Source: Nonomuraea deserti (GTDB taxonomy: Bacteria; Actinomycetota; Actinomycetes; Streptosporangiales; Streptosporangiaceae). Taken from it: a stretch of 44,377 bases of DNA. Location of the stretch: assembly GCF_004348685.1 (NCBI RefSeq), contig NZ_SMKO01000068.1, forward strand, positions 1 through 44,377, read 5' to 3'. Below the pieces are notes generated by a model. The model worked only from the letters and a program-made list of their open reading frames with translations. It was not told the origin of the DNA and did not search any database. Both the position numbers and the translations under genes were made by a program. Below, piece after piece: positions 24,512-32,738 of the stretch (positions are counted from its first letter, which is position 1; each line of letters begins with the position of its first letter).

Positions 24512-25414
24512 TCAGCCGGTGGCCGGCACCACGTCCTCGTAGCGGGCCTTCATCGTGGCCACCACCTCGTCGGGGTCGGCGGCCCAGATGTCGGCGTTGA
24601 AGATCTCCACCTCGACGTCGCCGGTGTATCCGGCGGCCAGGACCGCCTTCGTGATCGGCGGGAACCCGATCACGCCGTCGCCCATCATGCCCCGTCCGAG
24701 CAGCACGTCCGCGGGCAGCGGGTGCAGGTAGTCGCACACCTGGTACGACGCGATCCTGCGGCCCGCGCGGGCGATGTCCTCGAACAACCTCGGGTCCCAC
24801 CAGACGTGGAAGGTGTCCACCACCACGCCGACCTGCTCCTCCGGGTAGGCCAGGCTCAGATCGAGCGCCTGGCCGAGAGTGGACAGGACGGCCCGGTCGG
24901 GACAGTAGACGGGGTGGAGGGGCTCGAGAGCCAGCTTGACCCCCCGCTCCCCGGCGTAGGGGGCCAGCTCCGCCAGCGCCTCGGCCACCCGCTCCCGCGC
25001 CCCGGCCAGATCCCGCGAGAACCCGCCCGCCGCCACGCCGCCCGCGTTCGCGGTGCCGGTCGGTAGCGGCTCGCCCGGTGTCACCCCGGGCAGGCCGCCC
25101 ACCACCATCACCAGGCAGGCCGCCCTCAGCTCCGCCGCCTCGTCGATGGCCCGCCGGTTGTCGTCGAGCGCGCGGACGAAGGCGCGGCGGCCCTCGTCGC
25201 CCGGCAGCCCGCCGGCCGTCATGAAGCCGCCCCGGCACAACGACGACACGCGCAGCCCGGCCTCCCTGACCAGCTTCACGCTCTCCGCGAGCCCCTGCTC
25301 GGCGACGTTCTCCCGCCACAGCCCGATCGCCTCCAGGCCGTGCCGCACGCATCCGTCCACGGCCTCGGCCACGGTCCAGCGCCGGGTCGTCCGCTGGTTC
25401 AGTGAGAGCGTCAC
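24512..25414 (-). CDS. Sugar phosphate isomerase/epimerase (TIM barrel), operon gene 3
   Basis: This 300-residue AP_endonuc_2-type TIM barrel includes HGLEAIGLWRENV, GLRVSSLCRGGFM, VKLALEPLHPVYC (metal Glu), GVVVDTFHVWWDP (Asp and His), ASYQVCDY and GDVEVEIFNADIW (final Glu). That set supports a divalent-metal isomerase or epimerase. The GTG at 25414 overlaps the stop of the DUF993 gene (GTGA). It is more distant from the other TIM-barrel protein (19971-20744) than from typical members of Gfo/Idh-DUF993 clusters, as far as can be judged by eye. Confidence 0.88.
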   Translation of the reverse strand: MTLSLNQRTTRRWTVAEAVDGCVRHGLEAIGLWRENVAEQGLAESVKLVREAGLRVSSLCRGGFMTAGGLPGDEGRRAFVRALDDNRRAIDEAAELRAACLVMVVGGLPGVTPGEPLPTGTANAGGVAAGGFSRDLAGARERVAEALAELAPYAGERGVKLALEPLHPVYCPDRAVLSTLGQALDLSLAYPEEQVGVVVDTFHVWWDPRLFEDIARAGRRIASYQVCDYLHPLPADVLLGRGMMGDGVIGFPPITKAVLAAGYTGDVEVEIFNADIWAADPDEVVATMKARYEDVVPATG

Positions 25415-26577
25415 AGCCCGTTCACCGCCAGCAGCGCCTTCATGCGGCGCACGGCCAGCTCCTGGTCGGCCAGCAGCCCGGCCTGGTCGGCCAGGCGGAA
25501 CACCTCCGACAGGTGGAGCAGCGAGCGGGCCGACTGGGCGCCGTTCACCATGGCGAACGCGTCCTGGTGGCCGTTGAGCCAGGCCAGGAAGACGATGCCG
25601 GTCTTGTAGTGGTACGTGGGCGTCTCGAAGATCTTCCTGGACAGGGGGACGGTCGGTGCCAGGATCCCGTCGTACGACGCCAGCAGCCGGTCGCGGTCCG
25701 CGTCGTCACCGGCGGCCTCGGCCGCGTCGAGCACCTGCAGCGCGGCCGCCGCCGCCGGGGCGATGGCGTCGAAGATGCCGAGCAGCGCGTGCGAGCCCGA
25801 CCGGATCAGCGACGGGTAGTTGAAGTCGTCGCCGGTGTAGAGCTTGACCCCGTCGGGGAGTGCGGCGCGCAGCCCCACCTCGTGCTCCTCGTCCAGCAGC
25901 GACACCTTCACCCCGTCCACCATGGACGCGTGGGCGTGGATCAGCTCCAGGAACGACTCGGTCGCCGCCGCCACGTCGGGCGCGCCCCAGTAGCCGGCCA
26001 GCTGCGGGTCGAACATCTCGCCCAGCCAGTGCAGGATCACCGGCCGGTCCACCAGGCCGAACAGCTTGCCGTACACCTGGTGGTAGTCCTTGGGACCCGC
26101 CGCGGCTCCCGCGAGCTGGCGGGAGGCCATGATGATCACGCCGGCGCCGGCGGACTGCACGGTCTCGATCTGCTCGGCGTACGCGGCCGTGATCGTGTTG
26201 AGGTCGGCGGCCTGGGGCGCGTGGTCGGTGCCCGCGCCGCAGGACACCAGCGTCGCGGGGTCGCCGGCCGTACGCGCCTCGGCGGCGCTGCGGCGGATGA
26301 GCTCCTTGGTGGCCGTCCAGTCCAGGCCCATGTTGCGCTGGGCGGTGTCCATGGCGTCCGCGACGCGCAGTCCGTGCGACCACAGGTGGTGGCGGAAACG
26401 CAGGGTGGCGTCCCAGTCGACGGCCGCGGGGGAGCCGGGCGTGTTGTCGCCCAGCGGGTCGGCCACCACGTGCGCGGCGGCGTACACGACGCGGCTGGTG
26501 GCCGGGGAGTCCGGCACCGGCCAGGCCGTCCGCTCGTTCAGGGTGTACGCCCCGATGCCGGGCAGGTCGATCCTCAC
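25411..26577 (-). CDS. DUF993 family protein (dihydrodipicolinate-synthase-like aldolase), operon gene 2
   Basis: The 388-residue protein belongs to the group annotated as DUF993 or dihydrodipicolinate synthase family. Barrel landmarks are LVSCGAGTDH, VIIMASRQLA, RPVILHWLGEMFDPQLAGYW and VDGVKVSLLDEE. The Lys of DGVKVS lies where class I aldolases of this fold form the Schiff base, but the strand that normally holds the catalytic Tyr (YNVP) reads LHWLG. An aldolase or lyase acting on a keto-sugar product is therefore inferred, with altered chemistry possible. The GTG at 26577 overlaps the oxidoreductase stop (GTGA); its own stop overlaps the next GTG. Confidence 0.85.
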   Translation of the reverse strand: MRIDLPGIGAYTLNERTAWPVPDSPATSRVVYAAAHVVADPLGDNTPGSPAAVDWDATLRFRHHLWSHGLRVADAMDTAQRNMGLDWTATKELIRRSAAEARTAGDPATLVSCGAGTDHAPQAADLNTITAAYAEQIETVQSAGAGVIIMASRQLAGAAAGPKDYHQVYGKLFGLVDRPVILHWLGEMFDPQLAGYWGAPDVAAATESFLELIHAHASMVDGVKVSLLDEEHEVGLRAALPDGVKLYTGDDFNYPSLIRSGSHALLGIFDAIAPAAAAALQVLDAAEAAGDDADRDRLLASYDGILAPTVPLSRKIFETPTYHYKTGIVFLAWLNGHQDAFAMVNGAQSARSLLHLSEVFRLADQAGLLADQELAVRRMKALLAVNGL

Positions 26578-27719
26578 AGCTGCGGCACCTCGATCCTGCG
26601 GCCCTCGGCGCTGGAACGCAGCCCCAGCTCGGCGAGTTGCACGCCGCGGGCGCCCGAGGCGAAGTCGTTGGGGAAGGGCGCGTCCTCCACCACGTGCCGG
26701 ACGAACGCCTCCCACTGGACCTTGAACCCGTTGTCGAACTCGGCGTTGTCCGGCACCTCCTGCCAGCCGTCGCGGAAGCGCGCCGTGGCCGGCAGGTCGG
26801 GGTTCCAGACGGGTTTGGGGGTGGCGGAGCGGTGCTGTACGCGGCAGTTGCGCAGGCCCGCCACGGCGCTGCCGTGCGTGCCGTCCACCTGGAACTCGAC
26901 CAGTTCGTCCCGGTTCACCCGGACTGCCCACGAGGAGTTGATCTGCGCGATGACGCCGCCTTCAAGCTCGAAGATCCCGTACGCGGCGTCGTCGGCGGTG
27001 GCCTGGTACGTGGTGCCCTGCTCGTCCACGCGAGCGGGGATGTGCGTCGCCGCCCTGGCGTAGACCGACTCGACCCGGCCGAACAGGTTCTCCATGACGT
27101 AGTGCCAGTGCGGGAACATGTCGAGCACGATGCCGCCGCCGTCCTCGGCCCGGTAGTTCCACGAGGGCCGCTGCGCCTCCTGCCAGTCGCCCTCGAACAC
27201 CCAGTAGCCGAACTCGCCGCGCACCGACAGGATCCGGCCGAAGAAGCCGCCGTCGATCAGCCGCTTCAGCTTGAGCAGGCCGGGGAGGAACAGCTTGTCC
27301 TGCACGACGCCGTTCTTGACGCCCTTGGCAGCGGCGGCCTCGGCCAGCGCTACCGCCTCCTGCGTCGACTCGGCCGTCGGCTTCTCCGCGTAGATGTGCT
27401 TGCCCGCCTCGATGGCCTTGAGCACGGATTTGACGCGGGCGCTGGTGACCTGGGCGTCGAAGTAAATGAGGTTGCCGTCGTCGGCGAGGGCCGCGTCCAG
27501 TTCCGTAGTGAAATCCGAAATGTCATGCTTAGACGCAATATCTGCAAGTTTGTCGGCATTACGACCGACCAGTATGGGCTTGAGCTTGACCTTTCCGCCG
27601 TCCGAGAGCGTGACACCGCCCTGCTCGTTGATGGTCAGAACGGAACGGACCAAATGCTGGCGATAGCCCATTCGTCCGGTGACGCCGTTCATCACGACGC
27701 CTATGGTGCGCACGCTCAT
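26574..27719 (-). CDS. Gfo/Idh/MocA family oxidoreductase, operon gene 1
   Basis: The 381-residue dehydrogenase starts with a nucleotide-binding segment (IGVVMNGVTGRMGYRQHLVRSV, with a dihydrodipicolinate-reductase-like GVTGRMG). It carries the family's catalytic Lys in GKHIYAEKPTAES (about residue 110). The C-terminal half has DGGGIVLDMFPHWHYVMENLFG, where Asp and His correspond to the usual catalytic region, and a beta-sheet domain (AAYGIFELEGGVIAQINSSW). Family members oxidise sugar or inositol hydroxyls with NAD(P). The ATG at 27719 follows GAAGGGA. A promoter and a perfect LacI operator lie just upstream; it leads a three-gene coupled operon. Confidence 0.9.
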   Translation of the reverse strand: MSVRTIGVVMNGVTGRMGYRQHLVRSVLTINEQGGVTLSDGGKVKLKPILVGRNADKLADIASKHDISDFTTELDAALADDGNLIYFDAQVTSARVKSVLKAIEAGKHIYAEKPTAESTQEAVALAEAAAAKGVKNGVVQDKLFLPGLLKLKRLIDGGFFGRILSVRGEFGYWVFEGDWQEAQRPSWNYRAEDGGGIVLDMFPHWHYVMENLFGRVESVYARAATHIPARVDEQGTTYQATADDAAYGIFELEGGVIAQINSSWAVRVNRDELVEFQVDGTHGSAVAGLRNCRVQHRSATPKPVWNPDLPATARFRDGWQEVPDNAEFDNGFKVQWEAFVRHVVEDAPFPNDFASGARGVQLAELGLRSSAEGRRIEVPQL

Positions 27720-27744
27720 GAAGATCCCTTCGGGACAAACGGGT

Positions 27745-27758
27745 GGAAAGCGCTTTCC
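27745..27758. promoter_or_regulatory. Perfect LacI-type operator of the Gfo/Idh operon
   Basis: GGAAAGCGCTTTCC is a perfect 14-bp palindrome 25 bp before the Gfo/Idh start and 3 bp downstream of the -10 hexamer, exactly where a repressor would block transcription. It differs by one base from the site in front of the LacI-family gene at 18957-18970. Confidence 0.88.
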
Positions 27759-27761
27759 CGA

Positions 27762-27791
27762 ACCGTACGGCTCTGCGGCCCAGGGCGTCAA
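27762..27791 (-). promoter_or_regulatory. Predicted promoter of the Gfo/Idh-DUF993-isomerase operon
   Basis: On the minus strand, TTGACG (27791-27786) and TACGGT (27767-27762) are separated by 18 bp, a good match to a housekeeping sigma promoter. Transcription would begin inside or next to the LacI operator. Confidence 0.7.
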
Positions 27792-27853
27792 GTGGCGCGG
27801 GCCGTCAGGAGGCCCGGACGCCGGGTGGCGGCCCCGCTCGGAGGCCGCCGTGC

Positions 27854-29080
27854 TCAGCGCTCGCCGCGCGGCTCCAGCCTGGCCAGCGCCTTGGCGATGG
27901 GGTGGGCGGCGAGCGACAGCTGCCACTCGCGCGCCCCGAGCTCGCGCAACCGCGCGGTCACGCTCTCGTCGGTGATCTCGACCGGCGGCTCCCAGGTCAG
28001 TCTGCGGACGGCGTCGGGTTGCAGCAGGTTCTCCGTCGGCATGTGGAGCTCGTCGGCCAGCGCGGACACCACCGCCCGTGCCGCCGCCAGCCGCTTGGCG
28101 GCGGCCGGATCGCGGTCGGCCCACCGGTTGGGCGGGGGCGGCCCGTCGCCGGGCGTGCTCGGCTGGGGGAGCTGGCTGTCGGGCAGCGTGCGGGCCCTGG
28201 CCACCGCGGCGAGCCAGTCGCTCATGTGCCGCCGCGCGCTTCGCCCGGTGAATGCCGAAATTTCGGTCAGTGCCTTCTTGGTGCGGGGCCCTTCGAGCGC
28301 CGCGGTGACGATCGCGGCATCAGGCAGCACCCTGCCGGGCGCCAGGTCGGCCTCGCGCGCGATGCGATCGCGCATGGTCCACAACTCGCGCACGATGGCC
28401 AGCGCGCGTACGTTGCGCACCTTGTGGATGCCCGAGGTGCGGCGCCACGGATCGGACCGCGGCACGGGCGGCGGGGTGTTGAGCACGGCGGCGAACTCCT
28501 CGCGCGCCCACTCCAGCTTCCCGCTCTCCGCCAGCTGCAAGTGGAGCACGTCGCGGAGCTCGACCAGCACCTCCACGTCGAGCGCGGCGTAGCGAAGCCA
28601 GTCTTCCGGCAACGGCCTGGTGGACCAGTCGGCCGCCGAGTGGCCCTTCTCCAGCCGCAGCCCGAGCACGGTCTCGACCATCGTGCCGAGGCCCACGCGT
28701 TCGTAGCCGAGCAGCCGGCCGGCCAGCTCGGTGTCGAACATCTCCCGCGGCCTGAAGCCCAGCTCCATGAGGCACGGCAGGTCCTGCGAGGCGGCGTGCA
28801 GCACGATCTCCGCGTCGGCCACGGCCTGGTCGAGGGCGGACAGATCGGGGCAGCCGACCGGGTCGATCAGCGCGGTGCCGGCGCCGGCCCTGCGCAGCTG
28901 CACCAGGTAGGCGCGGTTGCCGTAGCGGTAGCCGGAGGCACGCTCGGCGTCGACGGCGACGGGGCCGCCTCCCGCGGCGAACCGCGCCACGACCGTGGCC
29001 AGCCCGGCCGCGTCCGCGATGACCGGCGGGATGCCTTCGCGGGGTTCGAGCAGCGGCTCGACTGTGCGTTCTTCTGTCAT
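27854..29080 (-). CDS. rnd: Ribonuclease D (DnaQ-fold 3'-5' exonuclease with HRDC domain)
   Basis: The 408-residue protein carries the DEDD exonuclease motifs: VAVDAERASGYRYGNRAYLVQL (Exo I, DxE), VLHAASQDLPCL (Exo II), and DWLRYAALDVEVLVELRDVL (Exo III, YxxxD). The linking MFDTELAGRLLGYERVGLGTMVE and KGHSAADWSTRPLP are typical of RNase D. An HRDC-like helical region follows (about 205-290). RNase D trims tRNA and stable RNA 3' ends. The ATG at 29080 with AAAGG nearby was preferred over an upstream in-frame ATG. The gene order RNase D, DUF3000, zinc ribbon, hemE is conserved in actinobacteria as far as I know. Confidence 0.93.
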   Translation of the reverse strand: MTEERTVEPLLEPREGIPPVIADAAGLATVVARFAAGGGPVAVDAERASGYRYGNRAYLVQLRRAGAGTALIDPVGCPDLSALDQAVADAEIVLHAASQDLPCLMELGFRPREMFDTELAGRLLGYERVGLGTMVETVLGLRLEKGHSAADWSTRPLPEDWLRYAALDVEVLVELRDVLHLQLAESGKLEWAREEFAAVLNTPPPVPRSDPWRRTSGIHKVRNVRALAIVRELWTMRDRIAREADLAPGRVLPDAAIVTAALEGPRTKKALTEISAFTGRSARRHMSDWLAAVARARTLPDSQLPQPSTPGDGPPPPNRWADRDPAAAKRLAAARAVVSALADELHMPTENLLQPDAVRRLTWEPPVEITDESVTARLRELGAREWQLSLAAHPIAKALARLEPRGER

Positions 29081-29191
29081 TCGACCTTTTCCGTGGCTAC
29101 TCCGACCCACAGCCGGAGAGGAAACGCATTCCAGCGTAGCGAGGCAGGGAAACGTGGTGCGTACCCGGGCGGATCGGCGTCGGAGCGCGCA

Positions 29192-29773
29192 TCACGTCTG
29201 GTCGTCATGTCGGCGGGGCAGCGCGGCCACGTCGGGCGGGAGCGGCGGGATCCCCGCCGCCAGGCACATCAGGTCACACCAGGCGGCGACATGGCCGGAG
29301 AGATCCTCCTGAGCGGGAGACCAGGACGCCCGCAGCTCGAGCTCGGTCGTGACCGGGTCGTCGGCCTTGTTGCCGAACCCCTCGGACACGGCTCTCGTCA
29401 CCGTGCCGCCGGCGGCGGAATAGCCGGCCTGGTGCGCGTCGAGGGCCTCGGTCAGCCAGCTCCAGGCCACGGGCCCGAGCAGCGGATCGGAGGTGATCTC
29501 CGGCTCCATGTCGGCCCTGACATAGGCGACCAGGCGGAACGGGCCCTCCCAGCCGCGCTGGCCGTCGGGGTCGTAGAGGAGGATCAGCCGGCCGACCGCG
29601 AGCTCGTCGTCGTCGCGGTAGACGGAGGCGCCGATGGCGGCGGAGTAGGGGGCCAGCCGCTGCGGCGCGGGCAGGTCCTCGAGCTCGATCTCCGGACGGA
29701 CCTCGGACAGCCGCAGACTCTCCGCCGCGCGGGTGAACTCGGCGGGAGGCGGTGGCTGGTCACCGAGTGTCAT
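29192..29773 (-). CDS. DUF3000 domain-containing protein
   Basis: The 193-residue protein matches the actinobacterial DUF3000 family by its conserved blocks: PPPAEFTRAAESLR, RPEIELEDLPAPQRLAPYSAAI, RLILLYDPDGQRGWEGPFRLVAYVRA, and GPVAWSWLTEALD. Function is unknown; the family sits next to RNase D and hemE in many actinomycetes. I place the start at ATG 29773 because TACGCT lies 6 nt before it (leaderless-type arrangement). An in-frame ATG at 29824, 9 nt after the stop of the zinc-ribbon gene, would add 17 residues. Confidence 0.85.
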   Translation of the reverse strand: MTLGDQPPPPAEFTRAAESLRLSEVRPEIELEDLPAPQRLAPYSAAIGASVYRDDDELAVGRLILLYDPDGQRGWEGPFRLVAYVRADMEPEITSDPLLGPVAWSWLTEALDAHQAGYSAAGGTVTRAVSEGFGNKADDPVTTELELRASWSPAQEDLSGHVAAWCDLMCLAAGIPPLPPDVAALPRRHDDQT

Positions 29774-29833
29774 AGCCGAAGCGTAGGTCGAAGACGGACG
29801 GAAGGGGACCACGGGGGTGCTCATCTTTGGTGA

Positions 29834-30055
29834 TCAAGCCGCTGCCGTAACGAGCGGGCGAACGGGCCGGGTGGACTCGGCGGAGCCGAGAAGGATCGCG
29901 TGTCCGCACTCGGCGCAGGCCCACTCGGGGCACTCGCCCTGCTCGTGCCCGTCGGCGCACGGAGGCTGCTCGAACGGGCGCACACCGGCACAGGACGGGC
30001 AACACTCACTGCGGCGCTCTGGGAAACTCCACAACGCGGGCATCGCACGAGTCAT
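29834..30055 (-). CDS. Small zinc-ribbon-like protein
   Basis: This 73-residue protein starts MTRAMPALWSFPERR and has two cysteine pairs: CCPSC near residue 20 and CAECG near residue 51, with further Cys in PPCADGH and GECPEWAC. It resembles a small conserved actinobacterial protein (ALW-FPxRR...CPSCxGxRPFEQPPCxDGH) of unknown role and probably binds zinc. The ATG at 30055 has AAAGG ten bases before it; longer in-frame extensions look non-coding. It is followed closely by the DUF3000 gene and is divergent from hemE. Confidence 0.75.
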   Translation of the reverse strand: MTRAMPALWSFPERRSECCPSCAGVRPFEQPPCADGHEQGECPEWACAECGHAILLGSAESTRPVRPLVTAAA

Positions 30056-30447
30056 CGAAGCGGGGCCTTTCTTCGGGTTGTGGCTCCGACGTTGGCACGA
30101 GCCGCTGACAATTCCCCGCAACGCGCTCGGCGTGTCCCGAAAGTGGTCGCTGAATCGATGCCGCGCGGTTGCTTGGCGAACATTTGGCTCAGTCGAGACC
30201 GGCTCTCTGGGCGGGCATGGGGTGTGTTCGACCGTACGGGACGCCGACGCCAAGCGGACCGGTAAACCTTCATCCGGCTATCTGATCATGATTTGCTAGG
30301 TCCAATGGAGGTTTTTCCCGACACGGTCGCTTCGTGTCGCCGCGGAATCCGTCACCGGGCACAGATCCTTCTCCTCCGGGGCATTGGTCCCGCCGCAGGA
30401 CGCCGTCCCCTGGCGGGACCGGTGCCCCGGCGTGGCACGCTTGTGGG
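30056..30447. other. 392-bp divergent intergenic region before hemE
   Basis: No supported gene. It contains an inverted repeat CGACACG (30319-30325) / CGTGTCG (30333-30339) with a 7-nt spacer, and a locally AT-richer stretch around 30250-30320. CACGCT lies 6 nt before the hemE GTG. It probably holds promoters for both flanking genes. Confidence 0.5.
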
Positions 30448-31476
30448 GTGAATCTCGCCGACTCAGCGTTCCTGCGTGCCTGCCGCCGCCAGCCCGTCCC
30501 GCACACCCCGGTCTGGTACATGCGCCAGGCCGGGCGCTCGCTGCCGGAATACCTCAAGGTCCGCGAGGGCGTGCCCATGCTCACCGCGTGCGCGACGCCC
30601 GAGCTGATCGTCGAGATCACCATGCAGCCGGTCCGCCGCTACGGCGTGGACGCGGCCATCTTCTTCAGCGACATCGTCGTCCCCCTCAAGGCCATCGGCA
30701 TCGACCTCGACATCAAGCCGGGCGTCGGCCCGGTCGTGGCCGACCCGATCCGCGACGCCAAGGGCCTCGACGCGCTGCGCCCGCTGGAGCCCGGCGACGT
30801 GCCGTACGTCACCGAGGCCATCCAGGCGCTCACCGGAGAGCTGGGCGGCACGCCGCTGATCGGCTTCGCGGGCGCGCCGTTCACGCTCGGCTCCTACCTG
30901 ATCGAGGGCGGCCCGTCGAAGAACCACGACAAGACCAAGGCCATGATGTACGGCGCGCCCGAGCTGTGGCACGCCCTCATGGAGCGCCTGTCCGCCATCG
31001 TCCTGGAACACCTGCGCATCCAGGTCGCGGCCGGCGCCTCGGCCGTGCAGCTCTTCGACTCCTGGGTGGGGGCGGTGGCGCCGGACGACTACCGCGAGTT
31101 CGTCCTGCCGCACACCCGGCGCATCCTCGAAGGCGTCCGGGACGTGCCGCGCATCCACTTCGGCGTGGGCACGGGCGAGCTGCTGGGCGTGCTGGGCGAG
31201 GCGGGGGCCGACGTGGTGGGGGTCGACTGGCGGGTGCCGCTCGACGAGGCGGCCCGCCGGGTCGGCCCCGGCAAGGCGCTGCAGGGCAACCTCGACCCGG
31301 CCGTCCTGCTGGCGCCGTGGGACGTGGCCGAACGCAGGGCCCGCGACGTGCTGCGGCGCGGCCGGGCGGCCGAGGGGCACGTCTTCAACCTCGGCCACGG
31401 CGTCCTGCCCTCGACCGACCCCGACCAGCTCAAGCGCCTGACCGACCTCGTCCACGAAGCCGGCGACCTGACCTGA
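30448..31476 (+). CDS. hemE: Uroporphyrinogen decarboxylase
   Basis: The 342-residue enzyme converts uroporphyrinogen III to coproporphyrinogen III. Signatures are TPVWYMRQAGRSLPEY (the RQAGR motif near the start), FFSDIVVPLKAIGIDLDI, LIGFAGAPFTLGSYLIEGG (second family signature), FDSWVGAVAPDDY and NLGHGVLPSTDPDQL at the end. The GTG at 30448 is at the point where homology begins; there is no Shine-Dalgarno, and a leaderless start is possible. It is separated from hemG and hemQ by one gene on the other strand. Confidence 0.96.
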   Translation: MNLADSAFLRACRRQPVPHTPVWYMRQAGRSLPEYLKVREGVPMLTACATPELIVEITMQPVRRYGVDAAIFFSDIVVPLKAIGIDLDIKPGVGPVVADPIRDAKGLDALRPLEPGDVPYVTEAIQALTGELGGTPLIGFAGAPFTLGSYLIEGGPSKNHDKTKAMMYGAPELWHALMERLSAIVLEHLRIQVAAGASAVQLFDSWVGAVAPDDYREFVLPHTRRILEGVRDVPRIHFGVGTGELLGVLGEAGADVVGVDWRVPLDEAARRVGPGKALQGNLDPAVLLAPWDVAERRARDVLRRGRAAEGHVFNLGHGVLPSTDPDQLKRLTDLVHEAGDLT

Positions 31477-31539
31477 CGTCACGCCTGCGCCCTGGCCGGA
31501 CAACCGGGGAAACGCCGAGGTGCGGCGCGGTGCCGGTGT

Positions 31540-32523
31540 TCAGACGGTTGTGGGGTCCGGGTCGCCCGGTTTCGGGCCCGGGGGAGGAGCCACGACACGG
31601 GAACGGGCGGCGCGGTCGCGGCGTACCAGATAGATCACCAGGGCGAGCAGCGGGAGCGAGACGACCGCCCACGGCAGCACCGCGCCGAGCACCGTGAGCG
31701 CCACCTTCACGAACGACACCAGCGCGCCCCACCCGGCCTCCAGCCCGCCGATGAAGCCCGCCGGCTCCTCGTCCGGGTCGGCCACCGTGGCCACCGGCCC
31801 CACCAGCCGGAGCGTCAACGTCGCCATCGCGACCTGCGCGGCCAGCTCCTTCTGCTGGGCCTGCAGCGACTCCAGGTCCGCCTCGCGATCGGAGATCTCC
31901 CGCTCGACCTGCAGCACCTGGCCGATCGTGTCGGCCTTCTTCAGCAGCGTGCGCAGCGACTCCAGCGACTGCTGCGCCGACTTCAGCCGGCTCTCCACAT
32001 CGGCCACCTGGAGCGTGACGTCCTGGGTGCCCTGGTTCATGGACAGCTGCCTGCCCAGATCCTTGCCGAGCCGGCCGGCCACCTCGGCGTACTTCGCCGG
32101 CGGGATCTTGAACTCCAGCATGGCCGAGTCCTCCGTGGCGGTGGCCGAGTTGGTCTCCTCCTTGGACAGGTAGCCGCCGGCCGCGGTGACGATCTGCTTG
32201 GCCTGCTGCACGGCGGTGGAGACCCGCTCGGCCCGTACGGTCATGCTCCCGGTGTAGATGACCTGCCGCTCCTGCCGGGTCACCTCGACGCCGGAGACGA
32301 CGCCGTCCCCGCCGACCCCGTCCGCCTGCCGGGAGGGCCGCCCGGTGGCCTGCGCCTTGGCCCGGGGCTGGTCCGCGTACTCGGGCTGCACCTGGGTGGA
32401 GTCCATGGCCGGCGCGGCGGCCCCCGACTCGCCGGCCGACAGGCTGCCGCCGCCACCGCAGCCACCCAGGAGCGTGACCAGGCAGGCGGCCGATAACGCG
32501 ATGCCGTACCGCATTCGTCTCAT
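31540..32523 (-). CDS. DUF4349 domain lipoprotein
   Basis: The 327-residue protein has a lipoprotein signal (MRRMRYGIALSAACLVTLLGGC, lipobox LGGC). A low-complexity linker is followed by the DUF4349 domain: RQVIYTGSMTVRAERVSTAVQQAKQIVTAAGGYLSKEE, LEFKIPPAKYAEVAGRLGKDLG, then a coiled-coil (about residues 170-225) and a C-terminal transmembrane helix near 270-295 followed by basic residues. Function is unknown; the layout suggests an envelope protein tethered at both ends. It lies between hemE and hemG in convergent and divergent orientation respectively. Confidence 0.9.
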   Translation of the reverse strand: MRRMRYGIALSAACLVTLLGGCGGGGSLSAGESGAAAPAMDSTQVQPEYADQPRAKAQATGRPSRQADGVGGDGVVSGVEVTRQERQVIYTGSMTVRAERVSTAVQQAKQIVTAAGGYLSKEETNSATATEDSAMLEFKIPPAKYAEVAGRLGKDLGRQLSMNQGTQDVTLQVADVESRLKSAQQSLESLRTLLKKADTIGQVLQVEREISDREADLESLQAQQKELAAQVAMATLTLRLVGPVATVADPDEEPAGFIGGLEAGWGALVSFVKVALTVLGAVLPWAVVSLPLLALVIYLVRRDRAARSRVVAPPPGPKPGDPDPTTV

Positions 32524-32567
32524 GCCCTTAAGACGGCTCCCACATCACCCCGGTTTGACGGCGGAAA

Positions 32568-32597
32568 TCACGGTCCTGCATCTATGGGGGTGTTCAT
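32568..32597 (-). other. Possible nine-codon leader ORF upstream of the DUF4349 gene
   Basis: The frame reads MNTPIDAGP then TGA, preceded by GGAGG only two bases from the ATG. It lies 44 bp upstream of the DUF4349 start. A 19-bp block spanning GGAGG through ATGAACACCCCC recurs upstream of msrB with one mismatch. It could be a small leader ORF or a chance motif. Confidence 0.25.
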
Positions 32598-32630
32598 GGC
32601 CTCCACTGCGTGGGAGGCGGGCGCGGTGGC

Positions 32631-32694
32631 CCTGCCCGCCGCCTGCCCGCCGCCTGGCCGCCGCCTGCCCGCCGTCTGCCCGCCGCCTGGCCGA
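32631..32694. repeat. 11-bp tandem repeat, about six copies, upstream of hemG
   Basis: Units of the form CCTGCCCGCCG begin at 32631, 32642, 32653, 32664, 32675 and 32686, with C/G or C/T changes in some copies. They lie in the divergent gap between the DUF4349 and hemG genes, 45 bp before the hemG start, where copy number could affect promoter spacing. Confidence 0.85.
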
Positions 32695-32738
32695 CCCGGG
32701 CGGGTGGGCGACGTTGTGAGGCGGTAGCGTCGGGAGGC

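Noticed and set aside
29834..30253. 139-residue version of the zinc-ribbon protein
   Set aside because: The extra N-terminal 66 residues show no conservation-like pattern, and the ATG at 30055 has a ribosome site.
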